From Hyalella azteca (taxonomy: Eukaryota; Arthropoda; Malacostraca; Amphipoda; Hyalellidae), in NCBI RefSeq assembly GCF_000764305.2, contig NW_025946078.1, positions 1 to 64,000 of the forward strand: a stretch of DNA of 64,000 nucleotides. Direction: 5' to 3'. The notes beneath the pieces were generated by a model. It was not told the DNA's origin and made no database searches. It saw only the letters and a list, made by a program, of their open reading frames with translations. Each line of letters starts with the position of its first letter. Position 1 is the stretch's first letter. Of the stretch, positions 12,346-23,481 are shown one piece after another. The translations under genes were made by a program, and so were the position numbers.

Positions 12346-12947
12346 CTAATAGTGGCTTGCATTACGCGCTCCGGCTGGTTTACGCGCCTGTGCCAACTCA
12401 TTTTGGGACAAGCTGGAATAGACACTTTGGGCCGTTGTTTTGTGTGAGTGTTGAGCGCCCAGCGCCCAGCGAGTGCCCGCATTTACTAAAGCCTTTTTTG
12501 TCAACAATTTGAACAGTTTTAGGTACTACTTCATGCTTCGTCTTGGTGCAGTATTGCAAGACATCATCTAAATTATAAACTCCCCTAGCAGCACTATTGT
12601 ACTCCAGAATGATTTGTAGCTTGAGTATCGCAGTAACATTCCAATTCAATTTGCCCAGAAAACTAGCTGATATCAATTGTCAATACTTATGTAGTGCATA
12701 TTTTTATCCAAGTCCTTACCCAGCAGGCATTCCGGTAGTTGAATCGACGTTGAAACAACTCCCTATTACGACATTGAGATTGGGGTGAGGAGAGGTTTAT
12801 TTAGAATGAAAATTGAAGCAACATCTTTCATGCAACGTCGTACTGACGTTACAATCCAACGTTGAATCAATGTTGCTACTACGACGTTGCTGCAACGTCA
12901 AATTCTCTGATTGAAACAACGTTGAAGAACCAACCTATTTTTCGACC

Positions 12948-13030
12948 GTAGCAGGATTCGAACCCGGGATCGCTGGATACTGCGCGACGCCTTAGCAATC
13001 TTGACCACGATGGCTTCGCGCATGAGTAGT
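12948..13030 (-). mobile_element. tRNA-derived SINE head (minus strand)
   Basis: On the minus strand gtggtcaag (A-box region) is followed by gggttcgaatcc (B-box) and the same ctgctacg trailing sequence as the plus-strand copy at 9300. It lies inside the composite inverted-repeat element. Confidence 0.65.
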
Positions 13031-13189
13031 AGAAATAAGCTATAGAATTGTTCGAATCCTTGAAAACTGAAGTGCACTCTCTGGTCATTAATCGTACATT
13101 TATATATATGCATATCATTCAATGTTTGTGGGATAACATTAGTTCCATGCTGGTAAATAGCTAAACAATCAACGTACCGATATCGACCA

Positions 13190-13560
13190 TTTTTCAACGT
13201 TGAAATAAGGTTGTTTTTCGTTATTTCTAGTTTTGGTCAGATTTTACGTTGATCGGACGTTTAATTTTGGTTGCTCAGCAAATCAAACTGAAATCAACAT
13301 TAAATGAACGTTTAAAAATAAATAAACATTCAACGTACCAATATCGACGTTATTTCAAAGTTGAAATAAGGTTGTTTTATGTCGGTTCTAATTTTGGTCA
13401 GATTTAGACGTTGATTGGACGTTTAATTTTAGCTGTTCAGCACATCAACCTGAAATCAACATTGAATCAACGTTTAAAAATTAGTAAACATTCAACGTAC
13501 AAATTCGACGTTATTTTAACGTTGAAATAAGGATGTTTTACATCCGTTCCAGTTTTTGCT
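13190..13560. repeat. Palindrome-rich tandem repeat, ~150-bp unit, 2-3 copies
   Basis: Successive units share acattcaacgtaccaatatc, then caacgttgaaataaggttg, then gttgattggacgtttaat. A further unit lies at about 14110-14320, beyond the CR1 insertion. The many AACGTT palindromes suggest foldback potential. Confidence 0.8.
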
Positions 13561-13579
13561 GGATTTTGACTTGATTGAA

Positions 13580-14090
13580 CGTCTAGTGTGGAAAAAGATC
13601 TCGGAGTTTATGACGACAAGGAGCTGAAATTTTCTAAGCATGTTGAAACGCAAGCTAACACATCCAACAAACTTCTTGGGTTAATGCTCATACGAGTTCC
13701 TAGATGCAGAAGCGATGAAGCAGTTGTTTGTTGCTGTCGTGCGCCCGAATCTAGAGTTTGGAAACGTTGTGTGGTCACCGAGATTTGAAAAGGACAGAAA
13801 TTTATTAGAGAATGTTCAGAGACGTGCAACAAGGATAATTCCAGGCTTGAAGGGCAAGTCCTGTGAAGAAAGATTGAAGATCATGAAGCTTCCAAGCCTC
13901 AGTTATCGACGTCTGCGTGGGGACCTCATTGAAGTATACAAGTATACTCATGGTCTTTATGAGGTCCCCGAAGGATTACTAGAATTTGAAACATGACACG
14001 ATTTTAGATCTTCTGTGAACAAGGCACGAAAAGAAAAAGAATCGGCGACAGGCCACATCAGGCCTACACTTCAGCGCCGAGATCACTATG
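13580..14090 (+). pseudogene. CR1-like LINE 3' fragment (second copy)
   Basis: Starts near VEKDLGVYDDKELKFSKH. It continues after a frameshift with MKQLFVAVVRPNLEFGNVVW, RRATRIIPGLKGKSCEERL and RRLRGDLIEVYKYTHGLYEV, stopping after LLEFET. A shortened 3' UTR and an atgttatgtt simple-repeat tail follow. It is inserted in the palindromic repeat of the composite element, so it is younger than that element. Confidence 0.85.
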
Positions 14091-14335
14091 TTATGTTATG
14101 TTTCATTTGGGTTGTTCAACATTTCAACCTGAAATCAATATTGATTCAATGTTTAAAAATCAGTGAAAATACAACGTACCAACACCGACGTTATTTCAAC
14201 GTTGAAATAAGGTTATTTTACTTCCCTTCTAGTGTTTGTCAGATTTAGACGTTGATATGACGTTTAAGTTCGGTCAACATTTCAACCTGAAATCAACCAA
14301 TAATCAACACTGTTCCAACGTCTGATGCCTGCTGG

Positions 14336-15464
14336 TAATAAATGACCTGTACCTCATATGGCGCACGATAACTAGAAAGATGACAGTGTTCGTTCAAGGC
14401 AAGTTGTCTCAATTGAGGCGCACGCTTTTTTTGTTAAAAATTTGTAAAATTCACTTGACAAGAGGGGCACACTAACTCGCTGTGATGTTTATAACTTTTT
14501 TCAAATTTGAACGAGTTGCATCATAGAAATACAAGCTATTCTGGGAGACAAATTTTAAGTGCTAATAGAAGTTTACTGCCTCATAACGTTCAGGGTTATT
14601 GGACACTAGCAGGCAATCCGTAAGTGCCATCTGCTCAGGATATGTCAGCGCCATTTTTGGCTATCCATTAAGCGCCAGTCTCTCAAATCAAATTTAAGCA
14701 AACAATTTTTTTTCTTCGTGAACTAAATTTGTAATTCCATAATTAAAATCACGTTACTATTTTCAAGTAAATTCAATCTCCATTTCTTTTGCAATACCCC
14801 CATGAGGTGAATTAGGAATGAATAGTAGGCCAAGGTAATTGGCCGACACGATAGGTATTGAAGATACGTTTTTAATTCGCAGCTATTTTCACGGCACCAG
14901 GCTTCGAACGAACAGATACATAAAACATAAAAAATGCATTGAACATATGTATACTTTGCTAAATTCTCAGCTCAATTCTCCGAGACTTAATATTTTTCCC
15001 GCTTGTATCAAAATTTTGTTCAAGCTCATCCGATTCTAGAAATATGCTTTTTCAGTTTGACTATTTTGCGTTTAGGATATACGGAGCGGAAAGAAATGTG
15101 GGCATCGGTTGGACAGCCGCAGGTAACGGTTTGGAAATAAACTAATGAATAATATTGCAATAAAATATAGAAATGCAAACTTGTGTCTTTTTCGTTATGT
15201 TGTCATCTTCACCCTGATCTTAATTTTTGTTTCAGGATTAAAAATCGTCTTTGGGCACTTGCACTGGACTGAATTTCTCGGCCGTATTGTAATGCACTTA
15301 ATATTTAATTAAATAGTAACATGCGAATGTTAGAGACGACTATTACGTATATGATCGCATGCATCATCCGGTATAAAAAGAAGACAAATTTTCACTACCC
15401 TAATATGGAATATTCTCAGTTTAATATACTCATAATCAACGCTAAATTTCCGTTAAAAACTAAC
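14336..15464. other. Unassigned AT-rich sequence (putative intron)
   Basis: No feature recognised apart from flanking the exon candidate at 15465. Confidence 0.45.
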
Positions 15465-15624
15465 TTTTGCCTGCATTGCTTTGGTCAATGAAGGCCTGGG
15501 CGGCGGAGCAGACGTAGCCAGGCAAGGCGCTGTAGGCGGCCTGGTAAGAGGCCGGCACCGTGTCGCTGGTCGAGTAACTCACGCACACTTTCGGGGCCGC
15601 GCACGGGCTGCTGGAGCATGCGGT
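15465..15624 (-). CDS. Candidate cysteine-containing exon of PAN-type gene (exon 3)
   Basis: On the minus strand the acceptor ccttatttccacag precedes a 160-bp GC-rich exon whose frame opens in phase 0. It encodes TACSSSPCAAPKVCVSYST, then VPASYQAAYSALPGYVC and ends FIDQSNAGK. A GTTAGT donor follows. Used as a donor it gives a phase-1 end compatible with the exon at 7590-7735. If unspliced, the frame stops one codon later. The CSSSPC...CVSY spacing recalls the start of EGF-like modules but is too short for a firm call. GC content is clearly above its AT-rich flanks. Its phase-0 start does not fit the phase-1 end of exon 2, so an exon is missing between them. Confidence 0.55.
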
Positions 15625-15639
15625 CTGTGGAAATAAGGG

Positions 15640-15875
15640 GTCATTGAAACAGCTCCACTTAATCATTGAAGTAATCGTTGAACCATTGGAACAGCCATTG
15701 AACTAGCTCTATTGAACTTTTGCATAAGGTATTGAACCAGCTCCATTGAACCATTAAAACAGTGAGTGAACTAGCTCTATTGAACCTTTGAAACAGTTAT
15801 TGAACCGACTCCTATTGATTCATTAAAACAGTCAGTGAAACAGCTACTTTGAACCGTCGAAACAGTCATTGAACC
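15640..15875. repeat. ~35-bp degenerate tandem repeat
   Basis: Units contain agctctattgaacc and a following gaaacagtcattgaacc-like half. The agct(c/a)...ttgaa motif recurs about every 35 bp (15703, 15738, 15773, 15808, 15842). The array sits in the intron and begins about 15 bp from the acceptor of the exon at 15465-15624. Confidence 0.75.
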
Positions 15876-16429
15876 AGCAATGCTTGAAAAGGAACTTTCC
15901 AAAGGGCCGATTTGTGACCGGCCGTGAATCACACTTGGAATTGACTGTCACTCAAGCATTCTGTTGCATGGCAAAGTCCTCCATTTGAAACTTGTATAAA
16001 GTAATGATTTCTGTATCATGTAAGCAGTACAACAAGCGGATAGTCTGTCACAACAACGTAATAACAAAACATATCCATGAAAAAGCGCAAACATTATATA
16101 CCCACTTATTTGTGAGATACACTCTAAGAAACTCGTTCTTCAATACCTAATGCAAATAGATTATTGGATGGAAAATTTGCTTTAGAAATACGGTAGCCTG
16201 GCTGAATTTTGATACTACTTGAATTAACGTACGCAGAAAACTCTAATCTACGTGATCAAAGAGAGTATGCGTGTGTATATGGGCGCTGTGGGTTGTGCGC
16301 AAGAGCGAAGGGAGAGGCACGGCTCGATATACAAGGTGTCTTTAACTACTGTCGTCGGATTCTTAATTAATTATATCTTTGCTTTAAATTAACATAATTT
16401 ATTTGCCTTTTTTACATCAAGTTACTTAT
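15876..16429. other. Unassigned sequence
   Basis: Nothing recognisable. AT-rich with no long open frame. Confidence 0.45.
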
Positions 16430-17660
16430 TTCTTCTTGAACAATTACTACATTATTTATCGTCAAGCAGGGTTTAATTTTATTTATGGTTTTCGTTATTA
16501 CTATTGTTCATGGATAGAACGTGTGAAGGACGACTCTGATTGTGGGATTGTCGATCTTTAGTCTGTCGCGTCTTAAATGTTCAAACATTTTGGAGTTTCT
16601 GCTCCAGTCAGTAATCTCTCTCTCTCCGGTCGTACCATTCATTTTACGGGACTGCTCGGACTGGGCTGGGCCATTCGAGCTTTTAAATAATTTAATGGGT
16701 ACGGGAGTGCCGAAGAAGGGAAGATGGATGATTGAGTCTTAGTACAGTGAGTCACTGATTTTTCTTTACCGTGGATCACGTTCTTCGTCATGACTAATGG
16801 TTATCCGCGGTGAAGGATTCTTAATAAGGTTTTCGTTGTCAATCTGAAATTCTTATAGGTTCAATGAATATCGTCTGGAGTCGTCATCTTCAATGAACTC
16901 GGTTTTAAGGTTAAATTTGGTGTCTGAAATCTTAGTCTCTGGTTCATTTTATACGATGTTGAAGACAGTGAGACAGTTTTTGGCTAGGGTGAGGTAGTCA
17001 TTGTGGCAGTAAGTGCATTTTTTGAAGCTATTGATTCTTTGTGTGTAGGTGTGGTACTTGGAAGTGCATTCAGAGAATGAAGGAGTGGTAGATGTGCATT
17101 GTTGTGTGGACGAACTTCTATTTTGTAACAGTTGGAGCATATGAGTAGGTGCGTTTATTGTCTTCATGGCATTATCGATCAATGTAATTAGTGGAGTGTC
17201 AAGTTTTTTTAAGATAATCGGAAATAACTTTGGTCGGCTGGTTGATAGTCTCGACATAGTCGGAAATAACTTTAGTCTGTTGGTTGGTAGTCTCCGGACT
17301 ATTTTGTTCTAAATGATACGGCCGACCTGGATTTTAAGGTGGGCTTGATGCATGAGATTGATGCTTGATTGGGGCATATACGTATGAGGATGCAGATGAA
17401 GACGGTTGACTGGATGAGAGTAATGGTACAAAGGTCGTGCTCTGGGATTTGTACTTCCTAGTTCGCTGGCACAAGCCCCACCTGAGGGCTGATTGGTCTA
17501 ATTCAATTGATTCGTTCTGTCTGGTGGCTTTCGGCTGCCTATATGATTTTCCAGAAGTGTTGAAGGCTACGTTCCGGAGGGCAGGGTTCATGATAGTCCA
17601 TTACATCCAGGGCAGTGGTGGTCTTCGGCAGGCTTCCCGGACAAAAACATTCAAGGTTTC
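16430..17660 (-). pseudogene. Degenerate coding-like region, unknown (possible transposon ORF1/gag)
   Basis: On the minus strand two open segments lie head to tail: 17334-17591, Ser-rich (FVPLLSSSQPSSSASSYVY), and 16949-17257, with a Cys/His-containing stretch (FKKCTYCHNDYLTLAKNC). A direct repeat at about 17214-17300 encodes VISDY twice. More coding-like but stop-broken sequence continues towards 16540. The C-x2-C-H...C cluster would fit a zinc-knuckle of a retrotransposon ORF1, but the spacing is not canonical. I do not recognise a family, and chance open frames remain possible. Confidence 0.25.
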
Positions 17661-19192
17661 TATGATTTGAAGGTTCTAAAATATTCTATGGTTTGAAGAT
17701 AATCGCCATTAGAACGCCCATCGATTTAACTGCAAACCGCAAGGTCTTCTCTCTAACTCACTATTAAATTAATTTCGTCCTCCCGGGTTTAAAATTTGAT
17801 CAATGGTTTGAGAAAGTCAGAAATAGTAACAAATGGTGATGTTTAATTCATTCTTCTGTAATTTTAGTTCTTGCATGAACTGGTTTCTCGAACTCAATTT
17901 AAAAGACTCAAATTTACTTCCTGGTAATATTTTATTAGCATTTGGGTTTCGGGACTCTGTTATTATTCTATTATATCATTATACATATTTTATTTTTGTT
18001 TTACAAAACGTCATAATCCACGGTTTTGAATCAGAGATTGAGCTTTAATATCCGGTGAGAGGATTATCGTGCTTCTAAAGTAAAATTGTGCATGATATAA
18101 ATGAATTTGTATACATGAGTTTAGCTAAAAGAACAGTATTCAAAAAATTTTGTTTAAATATTATTTGTCTTTGATTATTCCTCTTCTATAACACTCGCAC
18201 AGTGCATGAAGTGTACAAACAGCCCGTTCGTACACCGATTGATTCGCACTAGGTCCACCAACTCCACCCCTCTACAAGTAACCACATGTCACTCAACCTA
18301 CTCAGCGGGTCACTATACTGGATGTCAGTTGTGGTAATCGCGTCTGGGTGTAGCTTGTCTAAAAATAACCTACATCACAATCCAACGCACTACGACCGGC
18401 CCGCTTTATGGTTGGTCCACTGGTGTCCGCCGTTGCGACCATGTGGAAAGGCCCAATTACGTTGACGGACTGACACGACTCACCGAGAGTGGATGGGACA
18501 CACAGCATAAACGAGCCCGAAAAACCTAGTCCATAGAAACCAACTGATCCCTTCAACCTTCTTCAGAGTCTCGAGCAACTCACCGCCTTCATCATCATAA
18601 ATCATCATCGCCGTTATCACCAACCATCATATCAACATTTAAGAAGAAAAAAAAAACGATAAAGATGATAAAGACAATCGAGTTTCAGGTTGGAAAATGA
18701 AAAAATCGAAAAAGCGTGTGAATATAGGGAGTGAGTTTCTTGCGTTTCTATTTACGTACTATAATTGTTTTTAATTTTTCTAATTAAAATAGGGAGAAAT
18801 TTATGCACAAAATTAGGCCTATAGAACCTCACATCACATGCCATGCGGTGCCGAAGGGTGCTTTTTTCTTACTAGTGTTGGAAGGGCAGGCGGTAGATTC
18901 ATTTTGTAGGAGATCCAACCTGGAGCCACCGCGAGGGTTGTCAGGCTGCTCATCAGCTGGCAGGTTCCTCCTGCAAACAAGCATCCACGTCATTGAACAG
19001 ATATTCTGAATTGTTTTTATGAACTCAGGAGCTCGCTATGAATTTGCATTCATTTTTTCGATACATACAAGCAATCACATTTCCCTTGTTCCTGGTAAAT
19101 TCTGATTGAATATTTTTGATTTTTTTTTCTCCTGATCTTGTCGCGATGAACTGAACTTAAACAGGGAGCGAATTTTCCCCATATTCCCGATA
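17661..19192. other. Unassigned sequence; one coding-like minus frame
   Basis: Mostly featureless. A minus-strand open frame at 18359-18556 has balanced composition but no clear splice acceptor or recognisable motif, so it is not called as an exon. Confidence 0.35.
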
Positions 19193-19403
19193 CACTGTTA
19201 GAAAAAGGACCGTTAACGGTAATACCGGCGTTTCAGTGGCCGGTCGGCACGTGAAAAGAAACACCGTTTTACCGTTTTTATTCCAATTTAACACCAGAAA
19301 TACGTAAAACATCTGATAAAAACGGCGAAACAGTTTATTTCACGGGGCGACCGGCCACTATGATGCCCGTGGGACCGTTTTTTCACCGTTTTTTTTAACA
19401 GTG
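19193..19403. mobile_element. Foldback MITE with TA duplication (copy 1)
   Basis: A 211-bp element flanked by TA on both sides. Its ends are CACTGTTAGAAAAA and TTTTTTAACAGTG, near-perfect inverted repeats. The two halves are imperfect reverse complements over most of their length: agtggccggtcgg on the left pairs with cgaccggccact on the right, and ccgtttttat pairs with ataaaaacgg. The whole element could fold into one long hairpin. It has no coding capacity. A TA duplication suits mobilisation by a Tc1/mariner-type transposase, by inference only. Confidence 0.85.
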
Positions 19404-20180
19404 TATGAACACGTACAGACGTGCGACATTCACCAGCATAAAACACTATGAAGTGATTCGTAAGTTAGTAAATATAAAATTGCGCTGAGAAAACGAGGAC
19501 GTCGGAAAAATTCATATGACTTGGACAGTAGACATGCAAATCCAAGACCATGAGCCATTCTGTGGAAATGAATATTTTGTAATGCGAAATGAAATTCAAG
19601 TCAATACAAAATAAATCGAGTCTCACATTAAACACGTTCTAGTAAATGCTTGTATATGTAAATTCTATTTCGAAAATCAATTGAGCATTAACAATTGTTA
19701 TATTTCTTAGTAGAAGAACTATTAATACGATGTTCTCGTTCAAATTTTTTCAACGTTATATATTTTTGTTTCGTTTCAGGAGTCACAGGCCAATTTCCAC
19801 GTCTTTTCCCAACCCTTATCATAGGATAGTCACACGACTAGTGACTCAAGCCCTGATAAAAGATTAAATTTAGTGAAGACGCATGTGATAGCCAACGCTT
19901 AATCATTAACTCAATCTCTCGAGAACAACAGATTACTGGCTGAACGGGGAGGGATGAGGACGGCTCTTTTTGCAATGCGTCCGAGCAGAACGAAATACCA
20001 GAAGATGAACAAAGAGAAAATTTGAATAATTAAGTGAGGAGTGATTCGCTTAAATTTTGATACCATGAAGGTAAGCTATCAACAAATTAAACTACACCCA
20101 ATAAAAAAACTATAATCTACCATTCTAGTCTTTTTCGGTTTACAAATCTTGCAATCGAAATCACTTCCGTAAAAATTATA

Positions 20181-20390
20181 CACTGTTCGAAAAAACACCG
20201 TTAAATGCTATTTCCGGTGTTTTAGCGACCGGCCAGCACCTGAGAAGAAACACAGTGTCGCTGTTTTTATCCCAATTTACCACTAGAAATCGCACAACAT
20301 CCGAAAAAACGGCGAAACTGTTTAGTTTCACGGGCGGCCGGTCACTAGAACCCCGATGAGACCGTTTATCCACGTTTTTTTCAGACAGCG
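20181..20390. mobile_element. Foldback MITE with TA duplication (copy 2)
   Basis: A 210-bp relative of the element at 19193, same orientation, flanked by TA. Its ends are CACTGTTCGAAAAAA and TTTTTTTCAGACAGCG. The core shares accggccagcac, gaagaaacac and aacggcgaaac with copy 1, with scattered substitutions throughout, so the two are independent family members rather than a recent duplication. Confidence 0.85.
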
Positions 20391-21748
20391 TACGTCATTT
20401 AGTGATATTAAAAAAATTGTGAAAAGGTAATAAAGAAAGTTTATGGTGAACCCTACAACATACTATCTTCTCACTCTTCCACGCGTCCATCGCCGCCTGT
20501 TCGGGTTCTCTCCTCTGCTTCAAAACTAACCAAACTTGGCCCCTTCCAATGACCTCACCTATGGTCGTTTTCGTTTAGTTTTTCCTGTTTTCCTGCAATG
20601 ACAGCTCATTTCTTTCCCAAAATTTCGAGTGCCACTGCACACACGCAGATGAGCGCGCACAAACATGAGATTGGTTACATTCAGTCTTCCCCTACTTTTG
20701 AGCATGGATTTTCATGCAAAGATTTAGTTCACAAACTCGGACACGGTTCCATTCAAAATTTAAATAGAACACTAATTCCATGCGTTATCAGCTCTATAGT
20801 GTTGTGGGATACTTGACTCAAGTATTTCTTTATTTAATGAGCCACAGCCATAAAAAACACGTATCTTTCAGGCGGAGATAAAGCAAAAAAAATTTGTCAA
20901 TAAACGACTGAAAAATACTCTCATAAGTACTCAGTTTTCAATATGTTGAAAAAAAATTCATAATAATGCATTAGAAAATCCGACCTTAGTTTCAGATAAC
21001 ACTCATGGGAATTCAATAACCAAGAGTATTACAATACGCTTATTGAGAATTGGTGTAGTTTGTAGTTTGACCAGCACGACTTCGAGCCGCCGCCTAACAT
21101 GCCACCTCCAGTTCGGAGGACCGAAGAACCACATGAGAGAGGCTCATAATGAGACCCTCACTCGCGCGACGTTGGAGACCCATACCAGAATCGTCGATGA
21201 GATGCCCAGACGCCACAAGACTGGCGATAGCTGAGGCTCTCATTATCAAGCATGAGTCTCCAGCTATTAATTTGCAAACTACCGGATTTGTCAGGACGTT
21301 GAAACTGTTCTCGCTATTTAAGTTTGATTATCCATATTACCCTATTTTTGTACCAACGTCATTTCAAAATTTCAAATTCAAGTGTTGCAAAACTCTTTCC
21401 CTACTTGATGATGAATAAAGTTACATTTGAAACGTCATAAATTATAATAAAATATCCCTTGGAAACCTAATATTCGAGTTTTTAATTTCTACCAGAAGCC
21501 TAATTTGCCGAATAGAGAAAAACAACAGGAAAATTGTTAATAAGAAATACTCTCTGGTCTTCAATGAAACCTGTATTATTGAGAATTTTAAGCGACAATA
21601 GAGAACGCTCACGAATAGATTCAATGTAATTTATAGATGATTAAAAGCTGACTACCGCATTATGGATACTGTTGACAAAATCTTACAAACACTCGAGCCA
21701 GAATGATAATTATTGTTCATCGTACTTTGGATGTTCAAAATACGTCAC
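20391..21748. other. Unassigned sequence (putative intron)
   Basis: No feature recognised. It lies in the intron downstream of the exon at 21749-21862. Confidence 0.4.
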
Positions 21749-21862
21749 CGTTGTAGCTGAAGCCGACGCAGACCTCGTACTGGGCACAGAAACGCAGGCA
21801 CGACAGCGGTGCACCCACCACGCCATTCTGCAGAGCGGTGCCTGAGAATCGCTTGTCACTTC
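21749..21862 (-). CDS. PAN/apple-like domain exon (exon 2)
   Basis: On the minus strand the acceptor aaaactattgcag precedes a 114-bp exon ending at a GTGACG donor. Both boundaries are phase 1, so the exon is symmetrical. It encodes 37 residues, including FSGTALQNGVVGAPLSCLRF followed by CAQYEVCVGFSYN. The C-x3-C-x5-C-V-G-F-x-Y-N pattern is the hallmark central part of PAN/apple domains, disulphide-bonded extracellular modules for protein or carbohydrate binding. Its first two bases complete the codon left by the upstream exon at 23379-23481. The domain's C-terminal part should lie on a further exon. The family call rests on the motif alone. Confidence 0.65.
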
Positions 21863-23378
21863 CTGCAATAGTTTTAGAATTGTATCTAGGCACCGCACGA
21901 CCGAGACTTCGGCAGCATAGTACAATAAAAAATTACATTTGGGAAATCTATTTAAAATTAATATTAAATGAGAAATCTTATATTCATTTCATTTACTTTG
22001 ATGTAAACATTATTTATTGCTAAAAAATATTTATTCACCAGATGGCGTTCAAAGAATAAGATCGTTAACTAGGAAATTTAACTCTTTTGGGCTCTTCTCC
22101 ATAGCACAGGTTGCAGTTTTCCACACGGAATAATATTCAATAACTCAAGTTATTCACGGGCCTCGTGACTTGGGATGTATCTGGTTTTAATTGTTCGGTG
22201 GCATGCCTTCTCCCCCAACTAGGACCAACTTACAAAAAAACGTGACTGTATAACATTAGCATATAGTAACCTGATTCTTTCTGTAAATAAGTACCTACCC
22301 TGGAGTTGAATATACATCTTTCGCTATCACTGTACACCATGCGTTCGCCCCTTCCCCTCCCAACCCCTTCCCTCCTTGCGTTTACATGCAATGCGTAAAT
22401 TTTAAAACATATGAATTAGATTAGAAATAAATCCATAAAGTTTAGAATAACTCCCTTTGTCTTGTATACATTTGTCAAAGTTGGCTGATCTGGAGCGTAT
22501 GCAGATACTACTTATGTGACGACATTATACGGGATTTTCATTTCTGATTGTGGAATTCTGTGCCATCGAGAAATAAGGGTTGGTGTGAAATCTGAAATGT
22601 AGGGTTGGTGTTCTGTTTCCCTTGAATTTAAAAATCCACTATTAATATGAGTTCCTGCTGATTGTGGGTTCCGATTGAGGCCTTTCTTTGATTACGTTAC
22701 TTCAGTTTCATAATTAATATAATTGGATTTGTGATGATGAGGTTCGGGATGAAAGGGTTCGGATGCCGGAATTTGGATTACTGTGATTTTCAAATTGCAA
22801 AGATTATTTAACTCGGACAACACGGACTAAACTTCTAGTTAAGGATTAAATATCGGACATTCTTCACAGACAAAGGAACCCTTTAGCTTCAAAATTTTCG
22901 ACACGTGGCTTCAGTTCTCAACAACAAACAGGCCACTAACCCAACTGAGATATTCCTTTGACAAACATTCGTCAGATACTCACTGATACGAGTATACTCC
23001 TTAATACTCTCACACACTCAATTCAAAAAAGTTACATTAAAACTGCGAAATGATCAGACCGGCGCATTGAGTCTCATTGCAAATTCGAACTTGTGCCTCA
23101 GCCCTCACCAACAATATATAAACCAGGTGATATTAATATGTCATTAACACTTTCATGCACAGTTAAGCACGCAGAATATAGTCTACCATCTAATGTTACG
23201 ACTTGAAACTTTTAAAGTGACGTACATCCCCACCAAATACTAACACTGATCATTTACTATCGATAAACGAGAAACCCAATAACTACATAGGGGACAGATT
23301 TCTTCTAAGTGACTTGATGGCGAGCATGGTTTTGTATAGCCGTCTACTCTAACTGATGAAGCCTTAAAAGCAACTTAC
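21863..23378. other. Unassigned sequence (putative intron)
   Basis: No repeat or coding feature recognised. It separates the two phase-compatible exons. Confidence 0.45.
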
Positions 23379-23481
23379 CAATGGACATCGCAGAAAAGTT
23401 TGAATAGTTGCCGAGTCCTGTCGCCTGCGCGAGATACAGCGCCAGGCCATGCCATCCTGACAGCCATGGATGGGTCATCAT
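23379..23481 (-). CDS. Candidate first coding exon of PAN-type gene (exon 1)
   Basis: On the minus strand two adjacent ATG codons open a 34-codon frame ending at a strong donor (ATTG/GTAAGT), phase 1. It begins MMTHPWLSGWHGLALYLA and ends NYSNFSAMSI. Residues about 6-24 are moderately hydrophobic and could be a weak signal peptide, fitting a secreted PAN protein, although His and Gln interrupt the core. The phase matches exon 2, and the joined reading (NYSNFSAMSIG, then SDKRFSG) resembles the N-terminal strand of a PAN domain. No in-frame stop lies just upstream, so an internal exon with an earlier start is possible. Confidence 0.5.

Larger units (their letters stand above)
12720..14335. mobile_element. 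Composite inverted-repeat DNA element with nested insertions
   Basis: Bounded by 11-bp perfect terminal inverted repeats, CCAGCAGGCAT (12720-12730) and ATGCCTGCTGG (14325-14335). Inside are multiple palindrome-rich units containing caacgttgaaataaggttgt. It also contains a minus-strand SINE head and a CR1 fragment. No transposase is present, so it is non-autonomous. No clean target-site duplication is visible at the flanks (ttac / taat). Confidence 0.6.

Noticed and set aside
18359..18556. Missing exon of the PAN gene (minus strand)
   Set aside because: Composition is coding-like, but there is no pyrimidine-rich acceptor at a suitable place and no PAN pattern.
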